From: Ramlibacter sp.
GTDB lineage: Bacteria; Pseudomonadota; Gammaproteobacteria; Burkholderiales; Burkholderiaceae_C
Assembly (NCBI RefSeq): GCF_029866045.1
Contig: NZ_JARXAB010000078.1
Location: forward strand, 1-61,250
DNA length: 61,250 nucleotides
Direction: 5' to 3'
This document shows, piece after piece, positions 53,965 through 61,250 of the stretch. Position 1 is the first letter of the stretch, and the number at the start of each line of letters is the position of its first letter. Made by a program: the position numbers and the translations under genes. The notes beneath the pieces were generated by a model. The model was not told where the DNA came from. It made no database searches and worked only from the letters and a program-made list of their open reading frames with translations.

Positions 53965-53991
53965 CCGGCCCGGCCCGCTCCGGGCCGGTTT
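53965..53991 (+). terminator. Terminator of the first protease gene
   Basis: CCGGCCCGG (53965-53973), loop CCCGCT, CCGGGCCGG (53980-53988), then TTT. The 9-bp stem is perfect; the T-run is short. It implies that the second protease has its own promoter in the 195 nt that follow, but no clear boxes were found there. Confidence 0.7.
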
Positions 53992-54185
53992 CGTAAGGGG
54001 CGCTATTGCCACCCCTCGCGACTGTGCCGTGCGCTTTGTTTCATGCGCGGCCGTGAGCCAGAGCGGAACTTGAACCCCGGTCAGGGGGTCTGTCGTGAGC
54101 GCCATGGGTTTCCTTCAGGGGCACCTCGGGCGCTGTGTGCACTCGGTATGTGCACTCCGATCGACTCCATTTCCGAGAGGCTTCT

Positions 54186-55946
54186 ATGAAACTGCGAGAA
54201 CCCATCTGGCCCGGACGCTTGAAGTTAAGCGCACTGGGCCTTGGTACCGCCTTGACCCTCGCCGCTTGCGGCGGTGGCGGCGGCGAACCTTCTGCTCCGC
54301 AAGCACAGGCGGTTACACCGCAGGCGGCCAGCGCTGTGACGCCACGCGCGGCCAGCAGCGGCACCACATCGAGTGGCGCTTCCGTCAACACGGCCGATGC
54401 GAGCGTCTACATCGTCCGCTTGAAGGACAACCTCGGCGAGCCCGTCGGCGCTCTGGCCACCGCCTGGGCGTCCCAGTATGGCGCGGATGTGGTCTTCGTC
54501 TACACCCACGCTTTGAGGGGCTTTGCGCTGCGTGTGCCCACCGCACAGACAGACGCCTTCCTCGCTGCTTTGCGAAACGACCCCACGGTCGCGGGCGTCG
54601 AGGCAGACCAGCCGATGTACGCCACGCGTGTGGGTGACCCCACCCCCGCGATCCGCAGCGTGCAACCCAACGCCACCTGGGGCCTGGACCGCATTGACCA
54701 GCGCAATCTGCCGCTGGACAGCCAGTACACCTACAACTACACCGGTAGCGGCGTCCGCGCCTATATCATCGACACCGGCATCTACCCCGCCCATCAGGAC
54801 TTTGGCGGGCGGGTGACCGCAGGCTTCACCGCCATCGCCGACGGCCGTGGCTCGGCGGACTGCAACGGGCACGGCACCCATGTGGCCGGCACCGTCGGCG
54901 GTGCCACCTGGGGCGTGGCCAAGGGTGTGACGCTGGTCCCCGTGCGGGTGCTGGACTGCTCGGGCTCGGGCTTCACCAGCGGCGTCGTCGCAGGTCTCGA
55001 CTGGATGGTGGCCAACGTCGCCAGGCCGGCGGTCGCCAACATGTCGCTCGGCGGCGGTGCCTCCAGCACGCTGGACGCCGCAGTGGCGCGAGCCACGGCT
55101 GCAGGCATTGCGGTGGCAGTCTCGGCGGGCAACAGCAACTCGAATGCCTGCGACGTGTCTCCCGCGCGCGCACCGAGCGCCATGACCATTGCCGCCTCCG
55201 ACAGCAACGACCAGCGTGCCTCGTTCTCGAGCTACGGCAGCTGCGTCGACCTGTTCGCGCCGGGGGTGGGCATCACCTCGGCGGGCATAAGCTCGCCCAC
55301 GTCCACCTCGGTCAAGAGCGGCACCTCCATGTCCTCGCCGCACGTGGCGGGTGCTGCGGCCCTGGTGCTGCAGGCGTTTCCGAGCTACTCGGCCAGCCAG
55401 GTGGATGCCTATCTGAAGTCCATCGCCACCGCCGACAAGATCAGCAACCCGAACACGGTTCCCAACTTGCTGCTCTACACCACGACGATTGGTGGAGGCA
55501 CTCCGCCCCCGCCGCCGCCACCACCACCACCACCACCACCGCCCCCCCCACCACCGCCTCCTCCCCCACCACCCCCACCACCACCGCCCCCGCCCCCGCC
55601 CCCGCCCCCGCCCGCGAACGCCATGCACGTGAGCGCCCTGACAGCGTCCGCCACCCGTTACAACGGCTACTGGCGTGGAGGGGTCACCATCGAAGTGCAC
55701 AACACCAGCAACCAAAGGGTGGTAGGGGCCTTGGTACGGGGCACCTTCTCCCCGGCAGCGGGCTCGTTCAGCTGCACCACCAGCACCGCGGGCACTTGCT
55801 CGGTGCTCACCGGGCAGCTGTCAAACGGCAACAGCAAGCTAGTGCTCTTCACCGTGGACGCAGTCACCGCCCCTAGCTTGGTCTACGACCCGGCTGGCAG
55901 CATCACCACGGTCACCCTGCGCCGGCCGACCGGTCGGCCTTCTTAG
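54186..55946 (+). CDS. Subtilisin-like S8 serine protease, lipoprotein, with (Pro)37 linker
   Basis: A 586-residue paralogue of the preceding gene with the same layout. Lipobox LAAC (Cys28), I9-type propeptide (about 72-146), S8 domain with Asp196 (IIDTG), His229 (GHGTHV), Asn316 (SAGN) and Ser381 (GTSMSSPH), a run of 37 prolines at 440-476, and a C-terminal beta-rich domain with two cysteines ([12 protein letters not shown]). The start at 54186 aligns with that of the first copy (MKLRE/MNLRE) and has GAGAGG upstream. The two probably arose by tandem duplication and have diverged mostly in the propeptide and tail. Confidence 0.93.
   Translation: MKLREPIWPGRLKLSALGLGTALTLAACGGGGGEPSAPQAQAVTPQAASAVTPRAASSGTTSSGASVNTADASVYIVRLKDNLGEPVGALATAWASQYGADVVFVYTHALRGFALRVPTAQTDAFLAALRNDPTVAGVEADQPMYATRVGDPTPAIRSVQPNATWGLDRIDQRNLPLDSQYTYNYTGSGVRAYIIDTGIYPAHQDFGGRVTAGFTAIADGRGSADCNGHGTHVAGTVGGATWGVAKGVTLVPVRVLDCSGSGFTSGVVAGLDWMVANVARPAVANMSLGGGASSTLDAAVARATAAGIAVAVSAGNSNSNACDVSPARAPSAMTIAASDSNDQRASFSSYGSCVDLFAPGVGITSAGISSPTSTSVKSGTSMSSPHVAGAAALVLQAFPSYSASQVDAYLKSIATADKISNPNTVPNLLLYTTTIGGGTPPPPPPPPPPPPPPPPPPPPPPPPPPPPPPPPPPPPPANAMHVSALTASATRYNGYWRGGVTIEVHNTSNQRVVGALVRGTFSPAAGSFSCTTSTAGTCSVLTGQLSNGNSKLVLFTVDAVTAPSLVYDPAGSITTVTLRRPTGRPS
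55503..55613 (+). repeat. Proline-codon repeat, 37 codons
   Basis: An uninterrupted run of 37 CCN codons including seven consecutive CCA and a (CCGCCC)n stretch at the end. It is the longest homopolymer in the window. The matching tract in the first protease (53566-53619) has 18 codons. Both should need EF-P for translation and be prone to in-frame slippage. Confidence 0.95.
55924..55944 (+). terminator. Hairpin overlapping the 3' end of the second protease gene
   Basis: GGCCGACCGGTCGGCC is a perfect 16-bp palindrome followed by TTCTT, and it overlaps the last codons. It faces the convergent ruvC gene 13 nt away and may end transcription in both directions. Confidence 0.5.
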
Positions 55947-55958
55947 GCGGGGTCGCCC

Positions 55959-56507
55959 TCAACCCACCCGTCCAGCCCGCCACGCGCCGGTGCTGCGACG
56001 GGTGGTGTCCCCGGCCGTCGCCAGCCGGGCCACCGCGGCGCCTGCATGGGCGTGGGTGATGGCCAGGCCCAGGGCGTCGGCCGCATCGGTTCCGGGCAGG
56101 CCAGGCAGTTGCAACAGCCGCTGCACCATGGCCTGCACCTCCGGCTTGCCGGCCCGCCCATGGCCGGCCACCGCCCGCTTCATCTGCAAAGCGGTGTACT
56201 CCGCCACCGGCAAATTGGCTGTGACCAGCGCGGTAATGCACGCCCCGCGCGCCTGCCCCAGCAGCAGGGTCGACTGCGGGTTCACGTTCACGAACACGAT
56301 CTCCACCGCCGACGCATCGGGCTGGTAGCGTTCGCACAGCTCGCTGATGCCGTCGAACAGGGTCTTGAGGCGCGCCGGCAAGTTACCCACCGCCCCGGCA
56401 TGGGTGCGGATGGTGCCGCTGGCCAGGTAACGCAGTTGGTGGCCTTGGGCCTCTACCACGCCGAAGCCGGTGGTCTGAAGGCCAGGGTCGATACCGAGAA
56501 TTCGCAT
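55959..56507 (-). CDS. ruvC: Holliday junction resolvase RuvC
   Basis: Endonuclease that resolves Holliday junctions with RuvAB. 182 residues from ATG 56507. The four acidic catalytic residues are Asp7 (ILGIDPG), Glu69 (AVEIVFVN), Asp141 and Asp144 ([14 protein letters not shown]). The open frame continues upstream to 57056 but without similarity to RuvC, so the start is set by [10 protein letters not shown]. No ruvA or ruvB is next to it. It is divergent from the globin gene. Confidence 0.96.
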   Translation of the reverse strand: MRILGIDPGLQTTGFGVVEAQGHQLRYLASGTIRTHAGAVGNLPARLKTLFDGISELCERYQPDASAVEIVFVNVNPQSTLLLGQARGACITALVTANLPVAEYTALQMKRAVAGHGRAGKPEVQAMVQRLLQLPGLPGTDAADALGLAITHAHAGAAVARLATAGDTTRRSTGAWRAGRVG

Positions 56508-56529
56508 AGGTGTGTGAGTCAGCGCTTCG

Positions 56530-56583
56530 ATTGTGCGGCATCGGATAGAGGGGCTGCCCAACTGCCATGCCGCACAATTGTGC
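56530..56583. promoter_or_regulatory. Inverted repeat in the ruvC-globin divergent gap
   Basis: ATTGTGCGGCAT (56530-56541) and ATGCCGCACAAT (56567-56578) are perfect 12-bp inverted copies with a 25-nt spacer. The right copy is also part of a 12-bp palindrome, GCACAATTGTGC (56572-56583), just before the globin ATG. CACAAT in each arm may be the -10 box for the gene on that side, 7 nt before the globin ATG and 22 nt before ruvC. It is either two copies of one promoter motif or an operator for both genes. Confidence 0.55.
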
Positions 56584-56585
56584 TC

Positions 56586-56993
56586 ATGCAGCAGATTGAA
56601 GAACCCGCTCCCGCAGCCACGCCTTTTAGCTGGATCGGCGGCGAGCCGCAGGTGCGTGCTCTGGTCGACCGCTTCTACGACCTGATGGACCTCGAATCCG
56701 GCTACGCCGCCCTGCGCGCCGCGCATGGTACCGACCTGGCAAACGCCCGCGAGAAGCTGTTCATGTTTCTCTGCGGCTGGCTCGGCGGCCCCGACTACTA
56801 CGTGCAAAAGCACGGCCACCCGATGCTGCGCGCGCGCCACCTGCCCTTTGCCATCGGCATTCAGGAGCGCAACCAGTGGGTGCAGTGCATGGACCAGGCC
56901 ATGGGCGAGGTGGGCGTTGACCCGCAACTGCGCGCGCGCCTGCACGACTCTTTCATGAACACCGCCGACTGGATGCGCAACAAAAATGTCTAG
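56586..56993 (+). CDS. Group II truncated haemoglobin
   Basis: A 135-residue trHbO-type globin (2-on-2 fold). The proximal haem histidine is His85 in [11 protein letters not shown], and Trp98 at the G8 position ([12 protein letters not shown]) marks group [20 protein letters not shown] precedes the F helix. Likely roles are oxygen or nitric oxide/peroxide chemistry in the cytoplasm. The start at ATG 56586 is fixed by the palindrome and promoter-like box; no ribosome-binding site is seen. It overlaps the next gene by 8 nt. Confidence 0.9.
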   Translation: MQQIEEPAPAATPFSWIGGEPQVRALVDRFYDLMDLESGYAALRAAHGTDLANAREKLFMFLCGWLGGPDYYVQKHGHPMLRARHLPFAIGIQERNQWVQCMDQAMGEVGVDPQLRARLHDSFMNTADWMRNKNV

Positions 56994-58092
56994 CGCCTCA
57001 TCCCCGGCCCAGCGCGTCTTACTGCTCGGCGCCACCGGCACCATCGGCCGCGCCACGGCTCAGGCCCTGCGCCAGCGCGGGCACGAGGTGGTGGCGCTGG
57101 TGCGCTCTTCGAGCTTGGGCGCGGGCATCGGCGCTGCCTCTTCGTCGGCGCCGCAGGTGCCAAGTGCCAATGCCACAGCCGCCTCCTCCGCCCTCTCCGC
57201 CGCCTCCCCCCAGCGTCCCGTTCATGACGCCCTGCAGGCCATGGGCGTCACCCTGCGCGAGGGCAACCTCAGCGACCCAGGATCCGTCGCCCGTGACGGC
57301 CTGTGCGGCGAGCGCTTTGACGCCATCGTCTCCTGCCTCGCCTCGCGCAGCGGCACACCGCGGGATGCCTGGGCCGTTGACCACGACGCCCACCAACACG
57401 CCCTGGCCGCAGCGGTGGCCGGTGGGGTAGGGCGCTTCGTCTTGCTCTCGGCCATCTGCGTGCAAAAGCCCAGCCTCGGCTTCCAGCAGGCCAAGCTCGC
57501 CTTCGAAGCCTCGCTCATGGCCAGCCCGCTCGCCTGGAGCATCGTGCGGCCCACCGCCTTTTTTAAATCACTCTCGGGGCAGATTGCCCGGGTGCAACAG
57601 GGCAAGCCTTTTCTTGTCTTCGGCGACGGGCGTCTGACCGCCTGCAAGCCCATTGCCGACGAAGACCTGGGCGACTACCTCGCCGGCTGCCTGCACGACC
57701 CGGCGCGCGCGCGGCGCATTCTGCCCATTGGCGGCCCCGGCCCGGCCCTTACCCCGCTAGACCAAGTGCAAATGCTCTCCGAGCTCATGGGCCGGCCGGT
57801 GCCGGTGCGGCATGTGCCCGTGGCCCTCATGAACACCATCGCCGGCGTTCTCGGCCTGGCTGGCCGCTTCTCGCCGCGCCTCGCCGAAAAAGCCGAGCTT
57901 GCCCGCATCGGCCGCTACTACGCCACCGAATCCATGCTGGTCTGGGACCCCACCGCCGGCCGCTACGACGCCCAGGCCACCCCCGAAACCGGCTCGCGCA
58001 CTTTGCGCGACTTCTATGCCGAGGTGCTGGCGGACCGGGAGCGGGTGGATTTGGGTGAGCACGCGGTGTTTAGTCAAGACAGCCAACGCTGA
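56986..58092 (+). CDS. NAD(P)H-binding reductase similar to divinyl chlorophyllide 8-vinyl-reductase (BciA type)
   Basis: A 368-residue extended Rossmann-fold protein with GATGTIG at 15-21. The central run [20 protein letters not shown], then [34 protein letters not shown], and [20 protein letters not shown] correspond closely to the BciA/DVR family, which reduces the 8-vinyl group of chlorophyllide in bacteriochlorophyll synthesis. No other photosynthesis gene is in the window. About 45 residues of Ala/Ser-rich sequence (about 38-72) are inserted after the first strand. Either the organism can be phototrophic, or this is a relative acting on another quinone or tetrapyrrole. The overlap with the globin gene suggests joint expression. 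Confidence 0.75.
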   Translation: MSSASSPAQRVLLLGATGTIGRATAQALRQRGHEVVALVRSSSLGAGIGAASSSAPQVPSANATAASSALSAASPQRPVHDALQAMGVTLREGNLSDPGSVARDGLCGERFDAIVSCLASRSGTPRDAWAVDHDAHQHALAAAVAGGVGRFVLLSAICVQKPSLGFQQAKLAFEASLMASPLAWSIVRPTAFFKSLSGQIARVQQGKPFLVFGDGRLTACKPIADEDLGDYLAGCLHDPARARRILPIGGPGPALTPLDQVQMLSELMGRPVPVRHVPVALMNTIAGVLGLAGRFSPRLAEKAELARIGRYYATESMLVWDPTAGRYDAQATPETGSRTLRDFYAEVLADRERVDLGEHAVFSQDSQR

Positions 58093-58210
58093 GCCTCACC
58101 TCCAAGAGCAGGGCGGTTGTCAGGCGGATTTCGAATCCCCGCAGAGGCTTCGAAGGAACATGGGCAGGCCTCGAACCAGAGGCCATGCGTCACGGTCGTG
58201 ATTGCATGAC

Positions 58211-58228
58211 GGTATCTTTTGGAATACC
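58211..58228. promoter_or_regulatory. Candidate operator before the toxin-antitoxin pair
   Basis: GGTAT (58211-58215) and ATACC (58224-58228) form a short inverted repeat 3 nt before the toxin ATG. Toxin-antitoxin operons usually repress themselves through such sites. A weak promoter, TTGCAT-17-TACCAT (58202-58230), overlaps it. Confidence 0.4.
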
Positions 58229-58231
58229 ATC

Positions 58232-58555
58232 ATGGAACTACGCATCTACACCGATAGCCGAGGCCGGGCGCCCTTTGAGCATTGGCTCAACACCTTAGCC
58301 GACCGCTTGGCTCGGGCCCGAATCCGGGCCCGGTTGGCGCGCGTAGCGGCAGGCAACCTGGGCGATTGCAAGCCCTTGCGCGCTGGGGTGCAGGAGCTCC
58401 GGGTGGACCATGGCCCCGGCTACCGCGTTTACCTCAGCCGCCAAGGGGACGCATTTGTTCTCTTGCTTGGAGGCAGTGACAAGGGCGGGCAAGATCGGGC
58501 CATTGCCCAGGCCGTTGCCCATCTCGAAGATTGGAAGCAAAGGGGTCAGCCATGA
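58232..58555 (+). CDS. RelE/ParE-superfamily toxin (addiction module killer protein)
   Basis: A 107-residue toxin. MELRIYTDSRGRAPFEHWLNTL at the N-terminus, ELRVDHGPGYRVYLSRQGDAFVLLLGGSDKGGQDRAI at the C-terminal half, with the conserved Arg/Lys and GGxKxxQ motif, place it in the phage-Gp49/HigB-like group. Members cut mRNA at the ribosome. ATG 58232 is chosen over an upstream ATG at 58202 because the family similarity begins there. It is followed directly by its antitoxin (ATGA overlap), the toxin-first order of higBA-like systems. Confidence 0.9.
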   Translation: MELRIYTDSRGRAPFEHWLNTLADRLARARIRARLARVAAGNLGDCKPLRAGVQELRVDHGPGYRVYLSRQGDAFVLLLGGSDKGGQDRAIAQAVAHLEDWKQRGQP

Positions 58556-58851
58556 ATCACGCACCACGCGACAAAAGCTACGAAGAGTCCTTGCTCCAGG
58601 CGCTGACCGACCCACTGGAGGCCGCTGCCTATATCGACGCAGCAATGGAATTGGAGGACAACGCCGCTCTGTTGGTTGCCATGCGCCAGGTGGCCAAGGC
58701 CCATGGCATGGCCGAGGTGGCCCGGCGCGCGGAGGTCGGAGAGAAGTCGCTGTTCAAAGCCCTGGCCGAGAACGGCAACCCAACCCTCGATACCGTGACC
58801 CGCGTCCTGCACGCGGTAGGCCTGCGCCTCAGCGTTGCGCCTGCCGCCTGA
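58552..58851 (+). CDS. HTH antitoxin of the addiction module
   Basis: A 99-residue partner of the toxin. The N-terminal part (YEESLLQALTDPLEAAAYIDAAMEL) is the toxin-binding region typical of the group, and a Xre-like helix-turn-helix follows (about 50-90: GMAEVARRAEVGEKSLFKALAENGNPTLDTV in part). It neutralises the toxin and probably represses the operon. Overlap with the toxin stop codon indicates coupled translation. Confidence 0.9.
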   Translation: MNHAPRDKSYEESLLQALTDPLEAAAYIDAAMELEDNAALLVAMRQVAKAHGMAEVARRAEVGEKSLFKALAENGNPTLDTVTRVLHAVGLRLSVAPAA

Positions 58852-58867
58852 AGCGGCCACGCACCCC

Positions 58868-59686
58868 TCATCCCACCGGCTTCAGCAACACCACCAACGC
58901 CCCCGCCCCGCCTTCCGCAGCCCGCGCCTGCACAAAGGCCAGCACTTCGTTTTTTTGCACCAGCCAGCTCTGCACCTTGCCTTTGAGCACCGGCGTCTTG
59001 CCGGGTGACCCCAGGCCTTTGCCGTGCACCACCCGCACGCAGCGAATACCCAGGCGGTGGGCGTCGCGCACAAAGGCTGAGAGTGCCTCGCGCGCTTCTT
59101 CGCGGCGCAGGCCGTGCAGGTCAATCTCGCGCTGAATGCTCCAGGTGCCAATGCGCAGCTTGCGGGTGACGTCCAGGCCCACGCCCGGGCGCCGGTAGCT
59201 CATGGCGTCGTCGACGTCGAGCAGGGTGCTGGCGTCGAACTCGTCGGAGATGGCCTCGCGCAGCACCCGCTGCTCGTCGAGCTGCGCCTGCACCGGAATC
59301 GGCGCTGGCAGTTTGCGCTTCTGCGGTGCCCGGCCCTGGGGGGCCAAGGGTTTCACAGGACCGGCTGCGCGGGCAAAAAGGTTGCGCTCGGCCTCGGCAC
59401 GCAGGCGCTGCACCTCACGCGCTGCGGCGGCGGCCTCCTCGCGGGCACGTTGCTCGGCCAGCTGTTGGCTGATGACTTGCAGGTCTCGCAAATCTTTCAG
59501 CGGACCCGAAGGCCCACCCGCGCTCTTGCCCTTTACACCTCCCGCACGACCGGCAGCAGCACTACCGGCAGCAGCACTGCCAGCACTGGCAGCACTGGCA
59601 GCACCGGCAGCACCGGCAGCACCGGCAGCCGTCTGTCCCGCCACCGCCACCCCCGCCGCCTGCGGCAACTTGCGCGCCCGGTTCAC
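58868..59686 (-). CDS. Smr-domain protein with Ala/Gly/Ser-rich N-terminus
   Basis: A 272-residue protein. The Smr domain (about 185-270) has the DLHG motif ([17 protein letters not shown]) and [12 protein letters not shown], the nuclease-like core found in MutS2 C-termini and stand-alone Smr proteins. The middle has a charged helix ([27 protein letters not shown]). Residues about 15-50 are low-complexity Ala/Gly/Ser. The start is GTG at 59686, overlapping the radC stop (GTGA) with GGAGGG 6 nt upstream. In context with radC it may act in DNA or RNA repair; direct evidence is lacking. Confidence 0.85.
   Translation of the reverse strand: MNRARKLPQAAGVAVAGQTAAGAAGAAGAASAASAGSAAAGSAAAGRAGGVKGKSAGGPSGPLKDLRDLQVISQQLAEQRAREEAAAAAREVQRLRAEAERNLFARAAGPVKPLAPQGRAPQKRKLPAPIPVQAQLDEQRVLREAISDEFDASTLLDVDDAMSYRRPGVGLDVTRKLRIGTWSIQREIDLHGLRREEAREALSAFVRDAHRLGIRCVRVVHGKGLGSPGKTPVLKGKVQSWLVQKNEVLAFVQARAAEGGAGALVVLLKPVG
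59551..59630 (-). repeat. 9-bp tandem repeats in the smr gene
   Basis: About nine units close to GGCAGCACC/GGCAGCACT in tandem encode the Ala/Gly/Ser run near the N-terminus. The last three plus-strand units are nearly identical. All changes by whole units keep the frame. Confidence 0.85.
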
Positions 59687-60360
59687 AGCCCACCCTCCTG
59701 CGCCAGAGACACCCACGCCCCCGGCGCCACAATGAAGTGGTCTAGCACCCGCACATCCACCAGGCGCAGCGCGGCTTGGAGGTGCTGGGTGAGCACCTTG
59801 TCGGCCCGCGAGGGGCTGACCGACCCGCTCGGGTGGTTGTGCGCCAGCACCACCGCGCCGGCCCGGTGGTGCAGCGCGCGCAGCACCACCTCGCGCGGGT
59901 ACACGCTGGTCTCGGCCAGCGTGCCGCGAAACATTTCTTCCATGGCAATCAGCCGGTGCTGGTTGTCTAAAAAGAGCACCGCAAACACCTCATGCGCCCG
60001 GCCCGCCAAGTGCATCTGCAGCCAGTGCGCCAGCGTCTCGGCGCTGTCCATCACCGGCCGCTCGGCCAAGCGCTCGGCCATGGCCCGGCGCGCCAGCTCT
60101 AGCACCGCCAGCAGCTGTGAGCGCTTGGCTGGCCCGCCCAGGCCCGGCACCTGGCGCAGGCTGCCGGCGTCGGCCTGCAGCAGGCCGGCAATGCCACCAA
60201 AGCGTTGCAGCAGGTCTTGCGCCAGGGCCAGCACCCCGCGGCCGGCCAGGCCGGTGCGAAGCAACAGGGCCAGTAACTCGGTGTCCGACAGGGCCGAGGG
60301 CCCCCGCGCCAGCAGCTTCTCGCGCGGGCGGGCGTCGGCGGGGAGGTCTAGGATGGACAT
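59683..60360 (-). CDS. radC: RadC-family JAB-domain protein
   Basis: A 225-residue protein: helix-hairpin-helix region at about 50-85 ([21 protein letters not shown]) and a JAB/MPN+ metalloprotease-like domain at 105-225. The zinc motif is Glu124, then His174-x-His176 and Asp187 in [15 protein letters not shown]. The historic link to DNA repair is doubtful; the biochemical role is unknown. It is co-transcribed with the smr gene. A conserved dNHPSG loop and normal length argue for a functional gene. Confidence 0.94.
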   Translation of the reverse strand: MSILDLPADARPREKLLARGPSALSDTELLALLLRTGLAGRGVLALAQDLLQRFGGIAGLLQADAGSLRQVPGLGGPAKRSQLLAVLELARRAMAERLAERPVMDSAETLAHWLQMHLAGRAHEVFAVLFLDNQHRLIAMEEMFRGTLAETSVYPREVVLRALHHRAGAVVLAHNHPSGSVSPSRADKVLTQHLQAALRLVDVRVLDHFIVAPGAWVSLAQEGGL

Positions 60361-60458
60361 GGCCGAGGGAGCCTAACAGAGGGGCGCAGGCGATGGGCCG
60401 CAGTCTTTGGGCCGCAGGCGGTGGCCGGCGGGCGGCGGACGTCGCCCCCGGGCCTTTC

Positions 60459-60470
60459 TACAATGGTCGC
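60459..60470 (+). promoter_or_regulatory. Candidate -10 box of a leaderless slpA promoter
   Basis: TACAAT (60459-60464) lies 6 nt before the slpA ATG, in the same arrangement as lpxC. No ribosome-binding site or good -35 box is visible. The 111-nt gap also has to hold the divergent radC promoter. Confidence 0.4.
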
Positions 60471-60935
60471 ATGAGCACCCCCCGCATCGGCCCCGGCGCC
60501 TTCCTCACCCTGCATTACCGAATGGCCGGCCCCTCGGGCGACGTCATCAACACCTTTGGCGGCCAGCCCGCCACCCTCACCCTGGGCGCGGGCGAGCTGT
60601 CCCCCGCGGTAGAAGACAAACTGCTGGGCCTGGAGGAGGGCAGCCGCCACACCTTTGCCCTGGCCCCCGGCGAGGCCTTTGGCGAGCGCAACCCCGAAAT
60701 GGCCCAATGGGTGGCCCGCAAGCTGCTCAACGAACTGGGCGACCCCCACGAGCAATACAGCGTGGGCGACGTGGTGGAGTTTCCTGCCCCCGGCGGCCAA
60801 GGCAGCTACGCCGGCGCCGTGCGCGAGCTGCGCCTGGGCGCAGACGGCCAGCAAGAGGCCGTGCTGTTTGACTTCAACCACCCGCTGGCCGGCCAGCCCG
60901 TCACCTTTGAAGTGCACGTCATTGGCGTGCTCTGA
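60471..60935 (+). CDS. slpA: FKBP-type peptidyl-prolyl isomerase (SlpA-like)
   Basis: A 154-residue SlyD/SlpA-type FKBP. LTLHYRMAGPSGDVINTF and the flap LTLGAGELSPAVEDKLLGLEEGSRHTFAL at about 38-66 are characteristic, followed by AFGERNPEMAQWV and the C-terminal strand DFNHPLAGQPVTFEVHVIGV. Catalyses cis-trans isomerisation of prolyl bonds and acts as a chaperone. It is usually found directly before ispH, as here. The frame is open upstream to 60117 but inside radC, so the ATG at 60471 is chosen. Confidence 0.93.
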   Translation: MSTPRIGPGAFLTLHYRMAGPSGDVINTFGGQPATLTLGAGELSPAVEDKLLGLEEGSRHTFALAPGEAFGERNPEMAQWVARKLLNELGDPHEQYSVGDVVEFPAPGGQGSYAGAVRELRLGADGQQEAVLFDFNHPLAGQPVTFEVHVIGVL

Positions 60936-60965
60936 ACCTGAGGCCTCTTACACCATGGACGCACC

Positions 60966-61250
60966 ATGACCACTCCCCAAGCTCCCATCGCCGAAATCTT
61001 GTTGGCCGAACCGCGTGGCTTTTGCGCGGGGGTGGACCGGGCCATTGAGATCGTTGAGCACGCCCTGGCCAAGTTTGGCCGGCCCATCTACGTGCGCCAC
61101 GAAATCGTGCACAACACCTTTGTGGTGAACGACCTCAAAGACAAGGGCGCCATCTTCATCGAAGAGCTTTCCGAAGTGCCCCCGGGCGCCACGCTCGTCT
61201 TCTCGGCCCATGGCGTGAGCAAGGCGGTGCAGCGCGAGGCCGAGGCCCGG
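60966..61250 (+). CDS. ispH: 4-hydroxy-3-methylbut-2-enyl diphosphate reductase (partial, 5' end)
   Basis: Last enzyme of the MEP pathway, an iron-sulfur enzyme making IPP and DMAPP. The first 95 codons are present; the window ends inside the gene. Cys20 in [13 protein letters not shown] is the first Fe-S ligand, His45 in VRHEIVHN and His82 in SAHGVSKAV are substrate-binding residues. ATG 60966 lies 30 nt after slpA. No stop, frameshift or gap in the visible part. Confidence 0.96.
   Translation, partial: MTTPQAPIAEILLAEPRGFCAGVDRAIEIVEHALAKFGRPIYVRHEIVHNTFVVNDLKDKGAIFIEELSEVPPGATLVFSAHGVSKAVQREAEAR

Noticed and set aside
55503..55613. CCN repeat as a CRISPR or non-coding satellite
   Set aside because: It is an unbroken codon run inside a protease gene with a paralogue that has the same linker; there are no spacers.

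Overview
The window looks like chromosome from a betaproteobacterium of the Burkholderiales, most likely Comamonadaceae. The evidence is a Bug-type (TTT) periplasmic receptor, the gene order dapF-DUF484-xerC, a complete mraZ-to-lpxC division/cell-wall cluster with almost every gene overlapping the next, slpA next to ispH, and high G+C with many GTG starts. No tRNA, IS element, integrase or CRISPR array was seen. Base use by eye becomes more G+C-rich after about 18 kb.

Region 1 (1-3000) is housekeeping: pyrC, a DUF3025 gene and htpX, closed by a strong terminator at 2962-2988. Region 2 (3027-18047) is a catabolic island. It holds a PanE/ApbA-like reductase, an NDP-forming acyl-CoA synthetase, a Bug receptor, an indolepyruvate-oxidoreductase-type pair (iorA-like/iorB-like), a GntR/UTRA regulator on the minus strand, then a CaiB CoA-transferase, enoyl-CoA hydratase, HMG-CoA-lyase-like enzyme, acyl-CoA dehydrogenase, MmgE/PrpD protein and 4HBT thioesterase. 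Almost the same palindrome (ACATCCGGATGT / ACATCCGAATGT) sits before both plus-strand arms, so one GntR protein probably controls the whole island. I could not match the set of enzymes to a known pathway; it is the best candidate here for an undescribed system.

Region 3 (18048-22190) is a TRAP transporter (dctM, dctQ, dctP, minus strand) divergent from a DapA/NanA-like aldolase. It is bordered by an 80-bp direct repeat (73/80 identical) of the 3' end of the FAD-dehydrogenase gene at 22193; the left copy is a gene remnant marking an old rearrangement. Region 4 (22193-32630) holds that FAD-dehydrogenase, RNase P RNA (rnpB), a NUDIX-metallo-beta-lactamase fusion, dapF, DUF484, xerC, an RlmI-like methyltransferase, a CobW GTPase with a His-rich loop, and a DksA with a 230-residue Lys/Ala/Pro N-terminal extension.

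Region 5 (32842-51655) is the dcw cluster: mraZ, rsmH, ftsL, ftsI, murE, murF, mraY, murD, ftsW, murG, murC, ddl, ftsQ, ftsA, ftsZ, lpxC. It starts from a clear promoter with MraZ boxes at 10-bp spacing and makes peptidoglycan precursors, the divisome and the first committed lipid A enzyme. Region 6 (51660-61250) holds a 58-residue membrane protein, two tandem subtilisin-like lipoproteins with polyproline tracts of 18 and 37 residues, ruvC, a truncated haemoglobin, a divinyl-chlorophyllide-reductase-like protein, a RelE-type toxin-antitoxin pair, an Smr-domain gene, radC, slpA and the start of ispH.

Two genome-level habits recur. In-frame short tandem repeats occur in dksA, murD, smr and the two proteases. 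Several genes have a TACAAT/GACAAT-like -10 box only 6-8 nt before the start codon, which suggests leaderless transcripts.
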